A stretch of 64,000 nucleotides of DNA, taken from assembly GCA_008360975.2 (NCBI GenBank), contig CM039184.1:69915056-69979055 (forward strand), in the 5' to 3' direction. The position numbers were made by a program, and so were the translations under genes. The notes below the pieces were generated by a model, which had not been told where the DNA came from, did no database searches, and saw nothing but the letters and a program-made list of their open reading frames with translations. Source of the DNA: Lichenostomus cassidix (lineage: Eukaryota; Chordata; Aves; Passeriformes; Meliphagidae). Of the stretch, positions 20,969-36,200 are shown in pieces. Positions within the stretch are counted from its first letter, which is position 1. The number at the start of each line of letters is the position of its first letter.

Positions 20969-23774
20969 CATTTAGAAACTGGTATTTAGTCTAAAAGCAA
21001 AAATAAATTACTCTTAAAACCCAGGCTACATAGAAATATATATAGAAATACAAATAATATTGCATTTAGCTGGACTCACATTAGTTGCAGATAGTTTCTG
21101 CCAGGATGAATTTCCTCTGAAAAAGGTTTCAGTTTGTGTCCTTGATTTCAAGTGAGGGTCTATAAGGCTTCACCTAAGGAAACATGGCAAACCTTCCCTG
21201 GTAAACCATCACTGCATATACCCTGCAGGTGTAGCAAATGCAGGAAAGTGCTGCACAGGTGTAGTGCATTCAGGTAAAAGGTTGAAGTCCCCACAAATTG
21301 TGCACACAGCCTGTTTGGTCACCCTCAGTGTCAGGATATGCTTTCTTGTGTTCAGATGTTCTGTGTCTTTTTTTCCAGTGGTAAATTGAGCTTGAACAGA
21401 CTGCACACCATGAAATGTCCATTTCACTTTTCCACAAAATGGCAGTTATTTAAGTTCACTCAAACACCCAAGAAAAACCTCAGCTTTCTGTCACACCAGC
21501 CCAAAAAGCCCAGCAGGAGCTCTGCTTGCTGGCTGGAACTGCCCCTTCTTAGAGCAGGGTGATGAGCAAAGTTTGCAAAGTTTGGGAGCTGGTACTGGGA
21601 GTGTTTGTGTTTTCCTTAGGCACCTTTCATCTGCCAGATATATGGCTGTTTTGCAGCACAGTGGTTCCTTCCTTCCAGCTGTGAGCACAGCTGAGCTGTA
21701 CCTTTAAAGGTCTTGCATTAAAACAAGGCCTCCTACTCAGAGTAGCTAATAGTTCAGGTTATAATATGATCAGTCAAACAAATGATTTTTAAAAGCTTTC
21801 CTGTATAATGTGACCTAGGGAAGTGCATTAGCTGAGTAAATATATTGTTGATTTGTTTCTCCATTAGCAATGAGTGATTTCCCTCTAAGTGACCTACAGT
21901 ACTGCTTTCTGGGAATAAGGCTATATTGATAAAGAGAATGGAATGTAAAGGAAATATTTTTTTTCTTTATAGAAAACTTGTACACAAAACCAGGGCACAG
22001 TGGTTTCTCTGGTTTTATATCCTTTAGATATGACATGGCTTTGTTGCTCTATCTTCCTTTATCTCCAGGTCAAAGGAGTCATGCTGTACATTACAACAGA
22101 GGTACTGTTTTCATTTTCTCAGCATCTATACTCAGGCTATGCCTTTAAAAAAGACAAATTCATCTTTTGACTGTCTTCTGTGTGACATGTTATATAATTT
22201 GATGTATATTTATTTATATCCCTCCATTGAAAAGAATGGCAGTTTTCACCAAAAGAAAACAAGACATTCATTCTCATTTGTTTGGGGATCCAAGATGTAT
22301 CTGAGCAAACAATTTCCTTCACTGTTTGCTTCAAGATTGAGAACAGGAAATAGAGAATTCGGATGGAGAATATGACAAAGCATGTGGCACTGTAAGATAA
22401 TGTTTTAGAATCAAGTTTGCCCCATGATAGGGCCTGAAATTCTCATGCATTTGTGCTTTTCTGATATGTTAAGAAGTAAGTATATATGCACTGTAAATTG
22501 GTATTGAGCAGATTTGTTAGTATGCAGATCTTTGCAAGATAATCAAGAGAGCGCTTAGGAAGTATTGCGATAATAAATTTCTTAGAGCAGATGTTCCATA
22601 GCAGATTTTATCTGTATCATTTCAATGATAAATCTTTCTGACTTCTTAACCTTTAACTACAGTTGCACACTTACATTTGATTGTGAGAAATAAAAGAAAC
22701 TGAAAAGTATTTTATAAAATGAGTGTAATTTGTCTGGAGGTCACTGAGTCTATGGTAATGAAAAAAAAAATTCCCCTAAAACTTACCATTAGGAGGAAAA
22801 AAAGGTTAGAAACTGTCCAAAACTGTTAGTAAAATCATTGCATCTCACATTTTGAATTATAGAAGTTCTTGCTAAAATTGCTTGTAAAGTATTAAGCCAA
22901 AGATCTAAATCTAACCTTCCCAAGTTTTACTGTCCCCTGTACACTCCTTATGGAGTTTTGGTTTTAGTTTCACAGATGGATTCAGTGTGAGATTCTTCTC
23001 ACATAATTTTAACTTTCTAAAATGAATATATATACCAAAACAGTCACCAAGGCTGTCTTCATAATTTGTTGAGAAAACCCAAACTAAAGGAAAACTTCAT
23101 GTACTTTAGAGACCTGTCTTAGCATGGGATTTGTCATATCTGGAGTTGCTTAAGTATTGAGTTTGCTGTGGCTTAGTCCTGGCACAACCATGGGCATTAA
23201 TCAGTTTTGGCATTAGTGACAGCTACAGGCTTTGTCCACAGGAAGAAAATTTGTTTCATTTGCTTGGATTCTGAGCTGTGGTGGGTTACAAATCCCTTTC
23301 TGCCCATGGATGTCCTTGGTGAATAAAGTCAGACCTGCCTCAGTCTTTGATGTCATGAGAATTGCTTACACAAATGCTATTGGGAAAGCAAGCATGATTG
23401 TCCTTGTGCCTTTGCCAAGTGCAATTTATAACAATATTTATTCCCTTCCTCCCACCTTAAACTGAAGCTCAGTAAATTAAGCATTGAGAGTTACCTAGAC
23501 ACTGTTACTACATTTTTGCTAGAAAATTAAGCAATGTCAGGGAATATTTTTAGCATTTGTGTCAAGTGGTCTGGCCTGGTCATGAACTTAAGGTTAAACT
23601 ATTTTCTTCTTAAACAGAATGGCAAACTGCCTGTCCTTGGCTTGTGTTACCCAATCTTTTCTGAGAATTACTTGAGAGACTGCAGTAGGTCCTGGTCAAA
23701 ACCATGCCAGAGATTATTCAATGGCATTTTTCATGTCAGGAGTATTTTCTGGTGAAGTGGATTAGCCCCAAAAA
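20969..23774. other. AT-rich spacer without a supported gene
   Basis: Short chance frames only (for example 21338-21562 plus, 23232-23465 plus). No recognisable repeat. Confidence 0.5.
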
Positions 23775-24297
23775 GCAACTCAGACCCACAGAGCTGCTCA
23801 CTCACTGCACCCTGGAGTATAGGGGATAGAACTGGAAGAATAAAAGTAAGAAAACTCAAGAGTTGAGATAAAGAAAGTTTTATAGGGAAAGCTGTACATG
23901 CAAACAAAGCAAATCAAGGAATTAATTCACCACTTTCCATGGGCAGGCAGGTGCTCAGCCACCCCCAGGAAAGCAGGGCTCCATCCCATGGAACAGTGAC
24001 TTGGCAAGCCAAACACCATCACTCTGAACATTTCCCTCTTCCTCTTCTTCCCCCAGCTTTATACAGTGAGCAGGAAGCCATATGGTGTGGGATATCCTTG
24101 GGTCAGTTGGGGTCAGCTGTCCTGGCTTTGTCCCCTCTCAGCTCCTTGAGCAGCCCCAGCCTCCATACTGCTGGGGTGGTGAAAAGCAGAAAAGGCCTTT
24201 GCTCTCACTGTCCAGCAATAATTAAAACTTTCTATCACAAATCCAAAACACAGCCCTGTACTAGCTACTGTGAAGAAAATTATCTCTATGCACATCT
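23775..24297 (-). mobile_element. Solo LTR of an avian endogenous retrovirus, antisense
   Basis: The segment matches, from memory, a widespread avian ERV LTR (probably ERVL class) in reverse. Landmarks on the plus strand are ATGGGCAGGCAGGTGCTCAG, AAAGCAGGGCTCCATC, TTGGGGTCAGCTGTCCTGGC, GCAGAAAAGGCCTTTGCTCT and CTAGCTACTGTGAAGAAAAT. On the element's own strand a TATAAA followed by GCTGGGGG marks its core promoter. No internal gag, pol or env sequence flanks it on either side, so it is a solo LTR left by recombination. The ends are approximate because the terminal bases have diverged. The class assignment is less certain than the LTR call. Confidence 0.8.
24058..24063 (-). promoter_or_regulatory. 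LTR TATA box
   Basis: TATAAA on the minus strand, within CTGTATAAAGCTGGGGGAAG, at the expected core-promoter position of the solo LTR. It would drive transcription leftward. Whether it is active cannot be told from sequence. Confidence 0.5.
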
Positions 24298-27200
24298 GGT
24301 ATTGTTTGTTTTATTCATACAGTTGTTTGTGGTGATGTGGGACACATAAGTCTTTAAAAAAGAGGAAATTGTTTATACTTGTTTTGGCAAGTAGAGCTGG
24401 GGAAACTTCTTTTATGAAAAATAAAACTCTGAGGAGCATCATCTAAATGACGAGATATTGATGAAACTTTGTTCAGTCTTTTCAGTGACACTAGGAGTCA
24501 TTAAGCATAGCTTGTAGTGCTTCACAGTTTGGGAGCTTTTCCACTGTACACTGTGAAAAGTGGAAAGTAGAAAAATTAGCAGAAAAATGTACAATGTTAC
24601 TTCTTCCATCACTTCAGGATGATGATGCATAAGTGATGGAGAAAGAAAAAACAGTAGAAAATCAGGTAGAAAATTTTAGAATTCCAGGTGTTTCCCTCTT
24701 TTTAGGTTAGAAAATCCTTGGAGTGAGCAAGAACTAGACTACAGGCATTATGCAATGGTTGCAGTGATGATACTAGAACAAGATATAGCTGCCAAACCAT
24801 TATTGAAATTTTCTTGTCTGCATTCCACAGACACAGCTGAGCTAATGTGAAATGTGTACCTTACAGACTTTGTTCTTTACCAGTGAATGCATAGATCAGG
24901 CAATGTAGGACTGGGAAATAGGGTTTTCTTGGGGAAATTGATTTGAAACCATGGTGGCTATTTGTTTACAATGCTGGAAGAAAGGGACACATGTAGGGAG
25001 AAGGACAGTGAGGACAAGCTGATGTCTGTCCTTTCCTCAGAAGGTGTTTTAGACACCCAAGGCTGATAAGAATACAGACATGCCTGAAGTTGTTTGGTGT
25101 CTCTCACTGGATATTTCAAGGTTTCACTCTGAATGAACCTGAAATGTAGTCAGAACTTGTTTACCATCAAACTCAGAAACAAACCCTGTCAACAGCCTGA
25201 GCTGCTTCAAACAAACAGCACCAGTTTATAGGTTCATAAATATCAGATGCAGTGCTTTGAAAACTGTATTGAGCAGTCCCAAATGCCATGGTGGCAGCTG
25301 AGCAAAGATTAAATGAGTAATGGGGAAAATTCCAACTGCTTGTGTTTATGGGGAGAAATCTCTTGGGCAGCAAAACCAGGAGACAATATAAGCATAAATT
25401 GTCTGTAGTTCAAGATAAAGAACAATTTAACCCACATCTAGATTTCTTTTTGTTCTGAGAGAATGAGGTGACTCCCTGATAATAAAGCTCCTGAAATAGA
25501 GGAGACAGCCAACACATTAGGGTGTCAGTAAGTACTCATCCGAAGAATTAATATATTTTTCTAAGGTTCAGAGCTTATGTTCAGTCTTTTTAATAACACA
25601 TGCATTTGCTTTTTTTTGCTTTGTTTTGGCTGTGCAGCAGAGCTGAAAATAAGAGCAAATTGTACATCAAGATACAATCGAAGTTAGGATGGGTACAGGA
25701 AGGTTGGGTTGTGCCTATTGCTGGAGTGCTTCAGCAGGCTATCCTTCTGTAAGTGCTGCTGCTGTCACTGTGGTGTGACCTTTTCTTCTGGCTTGATACT
25801 TGAGATAGTAGATCAGGTTATCAGAAGTCCAGGAAGAGCCTTCCTTCTCTGTCACAACCACGCTGAATTATAGTTATTTCGCAACTTCTGTATCTAATAG
25901 CTTTCAAAACATAATTTATGTAGGTAGGTATTTTACAAGATCTTCTAAGAAAATTTCAGAATCTGGAGAAATTTTTTTTCTGCTATGAGCTAACTACAAT
26001 TTCATGCCATAGTTTTCACTAGTTTTATTGCCTGTGGTTCACTTTAGTTTGCATTCTCAGTGTAAGTCCATCCCTCTTCAAATAAACACTTTGTTGGTCA
26101 CATTTGCAATAGAAGATAGGAAGGGTCAGGAAACATTGCTAAATTGAAAATATGGGATGCAAAGTTCTTTGGCTTCAGGTTAGTTTTACGATGACTGGTG
26201 TGCAAGCTTTTAATAGACACCCAAACTGAGACTGGAATTCAAGGATTTGATTGGACTCTGATGGGTTTCCTGAATAGTTCTCCACAATTTTGTGGGGTTT
26301 TTTCAGTTTGTTTTTAAATTTAAATTTGGAGTTTAAATTTTGCTTGCACATTAACTTTTTTTGCACAGCTTGCCCAAGCTTCATAGCTGTGCCAGAACTA
26401 GAACAAGGGGGAAGACTCAGATCTTGAGTAAAACTTTAGAGAGAGATTCTTAGGAAGGGTGAGGTAGAAGCCATGTCCTGTTTTGCAGAGGTAGTGGAAG
26501 TTACTCTCTGAATTACTTCCCCTGTTAAAGTTCTCCAGTTGGGTGAGATTCATGGGTGTCATAAACTGAAGTCTGCTGCCCTCAGCATGCTTTCACTGTA
26601 ATCTGTGGGGCTATTCAGTGTGAATAAAGGCAACTGGCTGATTTTGTGTAACTCATAAGCCATTACAGCAGCCAAGGTAAGAGTGGGACTGTAAATAATC
26701 AAAGTAAAGGAGAAGAAAAAATGCTCTAGAGCTTTTCTCACCTAACAACACAGAAGTGAAGGGCAAGGGTAAAGCAGTTTGCACTACTTGTGGAAACTTA
26801 TTAACTTATTCATTGAGAAGCAAAAGCAAGTGAAAGGGCACCTTCCACATCCCTAAATGAAGCAGGTTGTAATAGCATTTTTAACAAGAATGAGACCTAG
26901 GTAGAAATAAGGCTTCATTTTTCCTTAGAAATCATCAAGCAGGATTGCACGGCTCATCACACAGTGCAGAGAGCTCCTTAGGCAGGAGGTCAGTTTGCAT
27001 GACTCCTTGCAGAGGTGCAGACACGAGCCAGGCACAGCTTTGTCACTGTGCTGCATGTCACAGCCTCCTTTCAAAGAGCTGGTCTTAGCAGGAGAAAATG
27101 TCTGTCCATCCAAAGCAGGTTGGCTATTTTGGGCAGCACTTACACCCTATTGTGGGTTGTGTGGTTGTGTTGTAGTCCATCCATAATGCTGTCCTGCTGA

Positions 27201-30200
27201 TCTCTTTTTGTGCAATCCAAGAGCACTTTGGCATCTTGCTTGAGCTCTGACCTGATTGTAAACTATAGATAAAATAATTTACCCACTGTGTAGTCAGTCA
27301 TTCATGTTGTTAAAATACTGATTAAATATTGTTAGGGGCAGTAAATATGGCAAAAGTATCTCGTGATAAATACCAGTTCCTGTTCTAGCAGTGGCTGCAA
27401 ACTTCAGTATTGTTAATCTCTTTGAAACTGTTTGTTTGCATTCCTGTGTGAGTCAGAATAGAGCAAGGGTGAGGATTTGGCTCAGAAGCTTTCTTGTTCA
27501 TTGCTTTTGCCACATGCATGAACAAGAAAGAATGCCAGGAGAAAGGAAGAGGGGGAAGATAACTACCAACACATCACATCAAATGGGTATTTTGGCAGAT
27601 CCTAAGCTGAGGTGCCTCACTCATGACTGGACTTTGAATCAGTTGTAGATATCTCAACCTCAGCTGTGTTGTTGAATTACTGGATGGAGCCTTATGGAAG
27701 TAAGGTACTTAAAAATAAATTTCTTAACAACAAGTAATTAAGTTTTTCCCTCAAGTGCAAGCATTTTCACTCTTTTGTTGTTTTCTTCCCATCTGATTTA
27801 ATTGTGGGTGACTTAATTATGTAATCAAATTCCCAATTCTTAAATATTTTGTCAAGACTACATACCTGACTCTAGTAATACCTTTTGAAGAAGAGCTCAG
27901 CTGGCTAATTAAATGCATATCTAAGAAGTATCCAGGGAATCTTTTGGATTTTCAAATTGCTTGTCCCAAAATAATCAAAGAATAGGACAAGCTCAAAGTA
28001 ATGAGCTTCAACTGTATGAGAATTTGGATTCTGCAGTTTAATGCTTTGCAATTTAAGTTGACTAAATATAATTGCAATAGAGATATATGTTTTATGAAAC
28101 AATGTAGGGATTGTTTATGCCAGTCCATATCTCTGCTTTAGAGAGATGTGTGGGACAATAAAGCCAAAACAGTCCAGAATGTGTACAGAGATGGCCTGTG
28201 AAGGTAACCTTATGAGAAAGAATTAATAGAGATTGCCTGCTTTTGCAATAAAATTAAGGGTGAAAGGGGACACAGCTAAATATTTCAGGATTAAGAGAGG
28301 AGACAAATGCAGGAAGGAAGTTGAATTGCTTAAGGTAAAGTGCAAATTTTGACATTAAAACTAATGGATCTGAATGCTCATGAATGGTCATTAAGTTTGT
28401 AAGTAGAAAGTTTGAGACCATCAGATAAAGAAAAGCCTGGATTAATAGGGGTGAAAAATACCTAATTTTGAAGATGGGAAATTATGAAAAAGTTTCTGGT
28501 GTGGGTACTTAGGAATTGAAGGAATGGACTGGAAGTGCAAGCACATCACTTGTGATAACTGTTCCTGTATGATAGTTTAGCCCATTTCAGCTTTAAATGG
28601 TTGAGCAGGACACAGATATCCCACAGGAATATCTGGGGCCAGTCAGCAGATCACCTGAATAGATCTTTAAAGCTACTGTCTAAAATGGTGTAACTATCTG
28701 ATACTATCATAATTCATGCTGGATGAGAATCTGGCCATGGGCATCACATTGGATTAATGAAAATAAATAATTCTAATTGGAAACTCTGACTTGTAAAACC
28801 CCCAGCACAAGTAACTCCCTGGTAATTAATGGTATTCTTACATAATGCAGCTAACACTGAGCTAAGGTGCCAGAACTGGGCCAAAAATGATTACAATGAG
28901 AAAAGGTAATGGTTGATGCATAAACTTAGTTATAAAAATAAAATTACTTTTCTTCTTCCTTTTTACTTTAGAATAAAACTCACTATTAAGAAATAAGTCC
29001 ATACTTACCAACTTTATATTTGATTTTCATTAATTTTTTCTTTTAAGGCTGAGGGCTTTCCTTTTAGATAGAACTTTGAGTGCTTGCATTTACTGTGAAA
29101 AGTGGGAGAAATAGAAACTTTTCAACTTAACTGCCTAATGGATAAATACATTGCACAGAAGTTCTCTTATGTGTTTCCAGTTTGAGTTCTGTAGAAAAAT
29201 AAATGTGTATATGATTTCCCTTGCTATTATTAGTGTGTGCTGAAAGTCATTGTACAGACCTGTGTCTTTATGGAATAGAATGCCACAAACACATTTAAAC
29301 TGTAGTCCCAAAATAGTCTAATTTTAAAGTATTCAGATGTTGTTTTGTTTCACTTAATAGTTTTGCACCAAATTTCTAACATTTTTTAAAAGAAAAATAA
29401 TCAGTGTGTGCAAAAAGTAACATTTCTTCTTTTCAAGTGCTCTGTGATAAATCACCTGCTGTTGCTCAGCCACCACAGCACAACTTGCTCCTTCCTGTTC
29501 TGAATTAAAGCTTCTGTGGTCTCACCTGCACATCTGCAATTGCTTTAAACTTTTCACTGGTAGTTCACACATACCCCAGGAAGAGATTTGTTCAACTTGC
29601 CTTTCATGTAAACTTCCAGATCCAGTGCACATGAGGAGTCACAGGCATTTATCATTTCCTGTACAGATTAAGCAAAGATAATGCAACATTGCTAAGGAGT
29701 GTTGATTCTACAGGAGACTTTCTAGCTGGCATTGAGTCAGATTAGCCTATTCAGTTTCACTAGATTTCAATCTGGTTTTCTTGCATAATGAAAAAAAATT
29801 GCTCAATGAATTAATCCAATTGTGTATCTGTGTATGCCCAAATTAATTTCTGATTTAATTCCACTAACATTGTCAGGCTCACACTATGGATAAATTTGTC
29901 TTGTTCAGTGTAATCTATCACTATTTTCCAGATTAGTTTTGATGGAATTACCACGATATCTTGCTTTGTCTTCTTGCATTATAACTATGCACTCAAAGAA
30001 TAAAATATAGCATTGCAGGGATAAACAGCTGGGATTTGCACATGTATTCAGTGTATGCAGAAAATGTTGGCATTTCACTGTGATTGCATGGGAAAAATTT
30101 TATAATATATGAGTAACTGCAGGATTTCATCCTTTAATTGTGCTTGTGACTTTTTGTAAGAAATTATGTAAAGAAGTTTAAGTCTGTTCTCCTGGAAAAA

Positions 30201-30244
30201 GTTGGGTCTGCAGATCTGAGCAAATTTAGAATGCAAAAAGGAAA

Positions 30245-30263
30245 GTCATATTAATAATATGAC
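30245..30263. repeat. 9-bp inverted repeat, one-base loop
   Basis: GTCATATTA, A, TAATATGAC forms a near-perfect palindrome in AT-rich DNA, followed by further TATTATTAAG. It may simply be chance given the base composition. Confidence 0.6.
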
Positions 30264-33200
30264 TTTATATTATTAAGTTTATGTTTATATTTTAATCAAT
30301 GTTTTGGGGGGAGGGGGCAAAACGTGAAGAGTTGCCAAACTGAGTTCTATTGATTTTTCCCCCTTTGACAAAACCAAAGCTTTATGCTTTCTCTAAATTA
30401 AATATACAGTGTTGGCAAAACTGTGACTCCCACTGTGAGCACTGCAAAGGTTGCAGATCATGAGGCATGGAGAACAGAAGAAAAGCTTCCCAGTTCAGCC
30501 TCTCCAGTTTCCCTCAGCTCAGGGGTTAGAGGTGAGGTTGGTGCTCAGCCTTGCCTTTTTGAATCATTAGCCACACTGACAACATTTTATAGTCTTAGCA
30601 GAGGAGTAAATGGAAAACAATAAACATTCTGGCCCATTTTCTATAATCTTTAGATAAATGCTGGAGTCAGATGGACTGTGAGGACCTGTTTCATTGGCAT
30701 GGTGCTTTCACTCCCATGGGACAGCAACAGCGACCATATCTCCACCATTTTCCTTCACTAGCCTGGTAATAGTCTCTGCCATTAAAACTGTCCATTTCTT
30801 ACAAACCAGCTTTGGACCTTCATCTCCTTTTACTCATTCCATGACAATGTAAACCAGTTTAGCTGCAGCAGCTTGCGAGGCAATCAGGGTCATCTGGCAG
30901 TCCCTTGGTCCAAAATGTCTCTGGTGGTGTTGTCGACTACTAAGTGCTGCAAATTACACTGTATTAGAGAAACACACTTTTTAGCTTTGAGACATTTTTT
31001 AGTACAATTTTCATCAGTTGTTTATTTAATTTTTCCTCTATGGAATGCATAAAAATGTTGGCAAAAGGCCAAGGTAAGACATGAGCATAGGGAGGATAAC
31101 TTAATTTTCTGAATTGAGAAGTATGAATGTTTTTATGCAGCCATATGTATTATATCATCCTCCTTATGAAAAGAGTACAATAGTAGAGAATGATTAATCA
31201 CAGAGAAAGCAGTGTTCCGTCATCCTTCTCCCAGGAGGTGCTTTACACAGTTTGTGCAATACAGCATTCAAAACCAAACCATCAGTATTTATTTTCGGGT
31301 ATCTCACCTAACGACAGGATGAATAACCATCACACGAACAAAGAGCAATCTGTTTGCTTTATAAACGACGCAGTTTCAGCCACTTATGAAATAATGAAAT
31401 CTAACACCTAACAGTAACATCAAGTGAATATGACAAGCTACATTTTTGAGCAATGTGCGAGGAGGAAAAAGTAAACTGTAGATTGCATGTCAATTCCTAT
31501 TGTAAAGATGAATACTGTTTGCTTCATAGTGATGATTCATGAGACCCCAGAGTTGCACACACCTGAGATGTGTGACGCTTGCAGAGTTTCTGTACTCCAG
31601 CTAATTGAGGCAAGAGTAGTTTTTCCTGCCTTCTTTACTTTGTCTGGGCTGTTCTCTACTTTCTCACAAAGGCAGCTCACACTATACCATCCTGTGGGCT
31701 CACATGCTGTGTGAAATAACACACAGACTCCAGTTGTATCAAGCTTGTGCTTTCCTCTCCAAATAAATACTCACATAGCTACTCTCATGGCAGGTTTGGG
31801 TTTTTCCCTTTGTGCATTTGTGTCTAATGAGATTCCTAAGGACATCTTGTTTATCTTTCTTACAGTAAGTCTTGCACCTTCCTCTGTTTTTCATACAGGG
31901 TATTACAGTGCTCATTCCCATTTCTTCCTCCATCGCAACTCTAAAAATAATCACCCATGAAAGTAGCTATTGAGTTTTATTGTTACCAGCACAGTGAGAT
32001 TAATAGTAGATATATAGTGAATATACTGTACCTCACTAAAAGGATGCCTTAAATTGACACATCTCCCAGGACAGTCAGGGAGTTCTGAGAAACCCCAGTA
32101 TTTCCTGTTACTCCTTCCATGGTAGTATGGGTTTGCATTGATTTTTCCAGTAGTCTGTGCCAAACAGGAACAATTTAGCTCACAGGGAGGTAATAAAATA
32201 ATCCTTACAAGCAGTTAATAGAGTAAAGCAGGTCAGAAACGAGATCTGTGTTTGTGGGAGAGAGAGGATATGATAGCTTAGTATCTTTCAGTGAAATTCT
32301 AAATTAAAAAAATAAAAGATTACTGTCATTTGGGACCACTGAAGGATTTAATTTTTGTTTATCACCTGCTTTCATTTCAAGAAATTGTTATTTTTTATTA
32401 TTTCAATATACTAAAGATACTCAGTTCAACCTTTTCCTTTGCTTATCTGTGATTTTTAATAGAATACAACACAGCCTAACATAAATTAAGAATGAAAACA
32501 GCATGAATTGGTTTTAACATTGTCAAAATAAAATTGTTTTCCATTTCTGGTGTGCTTTGAGAAAGTCAAGTTAGTTTTTTTCAACTTCTTCTTATTAAAC
32601 ATGTAATTGAAACAAATCCATTTTTATGAAAATGATTGGAATATTAGTTTTCTCAGTGAAATTAATTCCCAGTGGTTGTGATCCACACTAGAGACTATTT
32701 AAGGAATCTATGTTTTGAAATCTATCTTATAGGTGCCAGGCTACACTACTTTTTTCCTCAGTCACAATATTAACCTTAAATTAGGTGTGCATACCATCAC
32801 ATTATTTTTTTTCTCTCTGAACCTTAAAAAAATGGACATAGAAAAGATAGCATGTATGACATAGGCTTATATCCTCTGTTCTCCAGTGGCTGTGTGAGTA
32901 TCTGCTCTATTTCTTTGTATTGGTTTGTCAAGAAAAACTGCATCAAAATTGCCACTAAGTGAAGAGTTTGTCTTGGGTTCAAGAGCTGTTTTATCTTTTC
33001 CTATGTTTGTGAAGGTTCAGCTCTTCTAAAAATAATTGTGGGAGACTTCAAAGTGGAGACCAAGTGAAAAGTGTTGAGGTGAATAATTAATTTTCTAGGA
33101 AAATTTGAACACAGGAACATTTTCAGACATTAACTAATAAAAGCAATAAACCCTTCTGTTTGCTCAAGATATGGTTAAATCTAATTTTATTGACAGTGAT

Positions 33201-36200
33201 AGGAGTCCTATTACATGATAGCTATGACCTGTTTCTTCATGAGTTCCTGGAGCTGGATTAATTCCTTTGCTCTTGTAAAATTATATTTGAATGAGAGGAG
33301 ACTGCACTGCCTGTGTTGGTGTAATTGTCATGTTGTAAGTGTGAGCAGCATTGAAAAGGAGCAAGTAAGTCAGTCTGCTCAAGAAGTCTCACTGTGAAAG
33401 AGAAACAGAGTGTTAATCAATTTTCTGAATATTTTTTGACCAGTAGAAAATACTCTCTGAATGCCATGCCTAAAAAATAGTGTGTTAAGCCTCCCAAAAG
33501 AAAAGTCTTTTTGGCATCTTATTGCCATCTTATGCCTTATTAAGGGCACTGTATGTTCAGTCAGCATGGGACACCCAATGCAACCTTCTCCTGAGGTTTT
33601 TCACAGGCTCAGAAGGGGAAGAATTTAACACAGAGGAAGGGAATTTCTGCACAGAACTTCCCCCTGGTTATTGAAGTCTGTGTGGTTCCTGGCTCGTGCC
33701 ACCCATGAGTAGCTAATCCTGCTCCAGGGATATCATTTACTAGATTTTCTTCATGGACTCTTGGAGTTGGTTTTTTTTTGTTTGTTTGTGGGTTTTTTAA
33801 AGCAACTTAGTTTATGGGTCCTCCCCTAAGTGGATACATTAGCTTTGTTACTAAGTTGCATAGTTCTACACTCAATTAATGCTGGACTTAAAGGTATGGC
33901 TGAGAAATCATACTGCTCTTGTGATTTATTGTGAGTCATGCAATTGCAGTACACTAAATACCTGAAATTTTCATGTAAATTGAAAATATTTTGCAATCCT
34001 TTTCAGGAATGAAGGTTATTAAGAGACAAGATGTGCATGAAAGGCAGGTCTGCTATGAACATTTAAGTACAACTGGCATGGTTTTTCCATCTCCTTCAAT
34101 GGCACAAAGGCTTTACAAGTCAATGCAACTGACAAAACTGTAAAAATGATTAAACAAAATAACTTTACCCCTCCTTAGTCTATATCAAACACCTGACTAC
34201 AGAAAACTGCTAGTATTAAGAGGTCCATGGTCACGATACCAAGTGTTCAGCTAAAAATCAGAGCTTCAGCTTGTATGTGTTGATGTGATTACATTTAATC
34301 TACTGATTGTGTATAACTTTATTTCAGTGGAGGCTGTTACAAGTATCTATTGGATCCTGAAGAAGAAGCAGAAAATTATTATTAGTTTCTCTTCCATGAG
34401 GCATTTTCTGGTAACTTTACAGTATCTGAGACCTGTCAAGCCACCAACTCAAGTTTTTCATGATGACCTTGTCCATGCTACTCTCACTGGCTCCAAGTTT
34501 TGACAAAGTGTTTGGCACAGGTTGTAAACATTTTCTGCACTTGTGAGTATTATTGGGTTGTACAAGCAACAAGGCCTTAAAGGACCTGGTTCATCAAGAA
34601 TTTCCATGGAGCTAGTGTTCCTTCTCAGCTGAAAGATGGATTCTGTCCAAATACTTCTCAGGAAAAAGAAATTATGTTGAAGTCAAATTTTTCCACAGCT
34701 AGTTCATACCCCGCTGAGTTAGGTGGCAGTGATTCATAGGTTGCTGGTGATGCATGACAGTAAAGTCTATTACTGTGCTCACTAGTAAGATAAATGCAAA
34801 TAATGATGATGATAGAATTCATGGATGGCTTTTTATCAGAGAACCTGTATACATTTTGCAAATGTTGCATCAAACCTGAAGATAAATTGGCTGCATATGG
34901 ACAAGCCATAAAACAAGGGAGGGGACACAGGATGTTGGCAGCATTCCTCAAGAGTCTTCAGCTGTTTGAACATCTAACCTTCATTTCCAAAGTCTCCATC
35001 CAGAACTATGACAGCTGAAGGGAAACTTCCTGTAACTTCAGGCCTGAGGGAGTATTACTGGCTGATTGCACAACCAGGTCTGCATTTAGCCTTATTGCTC
35101 AAAGGATCGATGTAAAATGAAATTTTCAATACTTGTAAAATATTTTAATACCTCAATGCCTTTGTTAAAAGAAAGGTACATATATGTATGTGAGCAATTG
35201 TGTACATACCCTGATGTGAAGGCATGCATGGGCTTTTTGGTTTTATTCTAGGGTAATTTATAATTATTCAGGAGAACAGAAACCTTTTGCAGGAATCCAT
35301 TCATAGTTAGTTCTTCTGATCAACGCAGAGTTCACAGAAGTCTTTTAGAAGTAATAATAGAAATTGAAAGACAGGAATAGGCATAAGAGAAAGTTGATAA
35401 CAGAAACAAAATCTTAATTGAGGATTGTCATTTAGCAAATAAACTGATCAAATCAGCAGTCACTGAGTTTATCAAGCAGCAGATTCTAAAACACATCAGA
35501 TATTTTACTGTTAAAATTTACTTTTTTTCCCACGTAAAGAAAACTTGGCTGATATAAAATGAAGTATTTCCATGGAAATCCAGTTAAATGCCACCACGGA
35601 TATCAGATCAACACCTCAACATTCAGAAGAAGATATAGGCTGCTAAGAATATTCTTCTTTCCCTGCCATGGGTGACAATAAACAATCTTCAGTCTAATAC
35701 ATCTTTCTATTAACTTCTCCTCCTCACCAATCACTTTGACCTACAATACTTGGCCTGTGACTCTGAAGAGGAGTTTTTTAAGATGGAGTTTTGTGTGGGA
35801 AGTGTGCTTGAGTGGTATATTCCTGCATTTCAAATTTCAAAAATCTATTATATTTCCCAGTTACAGGTAGAGTTTGCCACTGATTAAATCTGAGTTCCCA
35901 ATGAGCTCGGGAAGTGTTGGCTGATGTGGGACTGACATTCCTGACGGAAAGAACAACAGAGCTGTGGGAAGGACCATGCTGGGCTGCTGCCAGAAACAAT
36001 ATAGCCCCATTACTGCTGCACTCTGTACAGATTAATTAGCTCTGTCGAGAAGCAAGTGTCACACTGTGCTAACATGGCTGCCTTTGTTCTTCAGCCTAAA
36101 CTAACTCATTTAGACTTGATTTAGGTACCTTCAGATAAGTGTGGTTTCTTTACCCTTGGACTACATCAAGGTAAAATGACTCACTCTCCAGTGCTAATTA

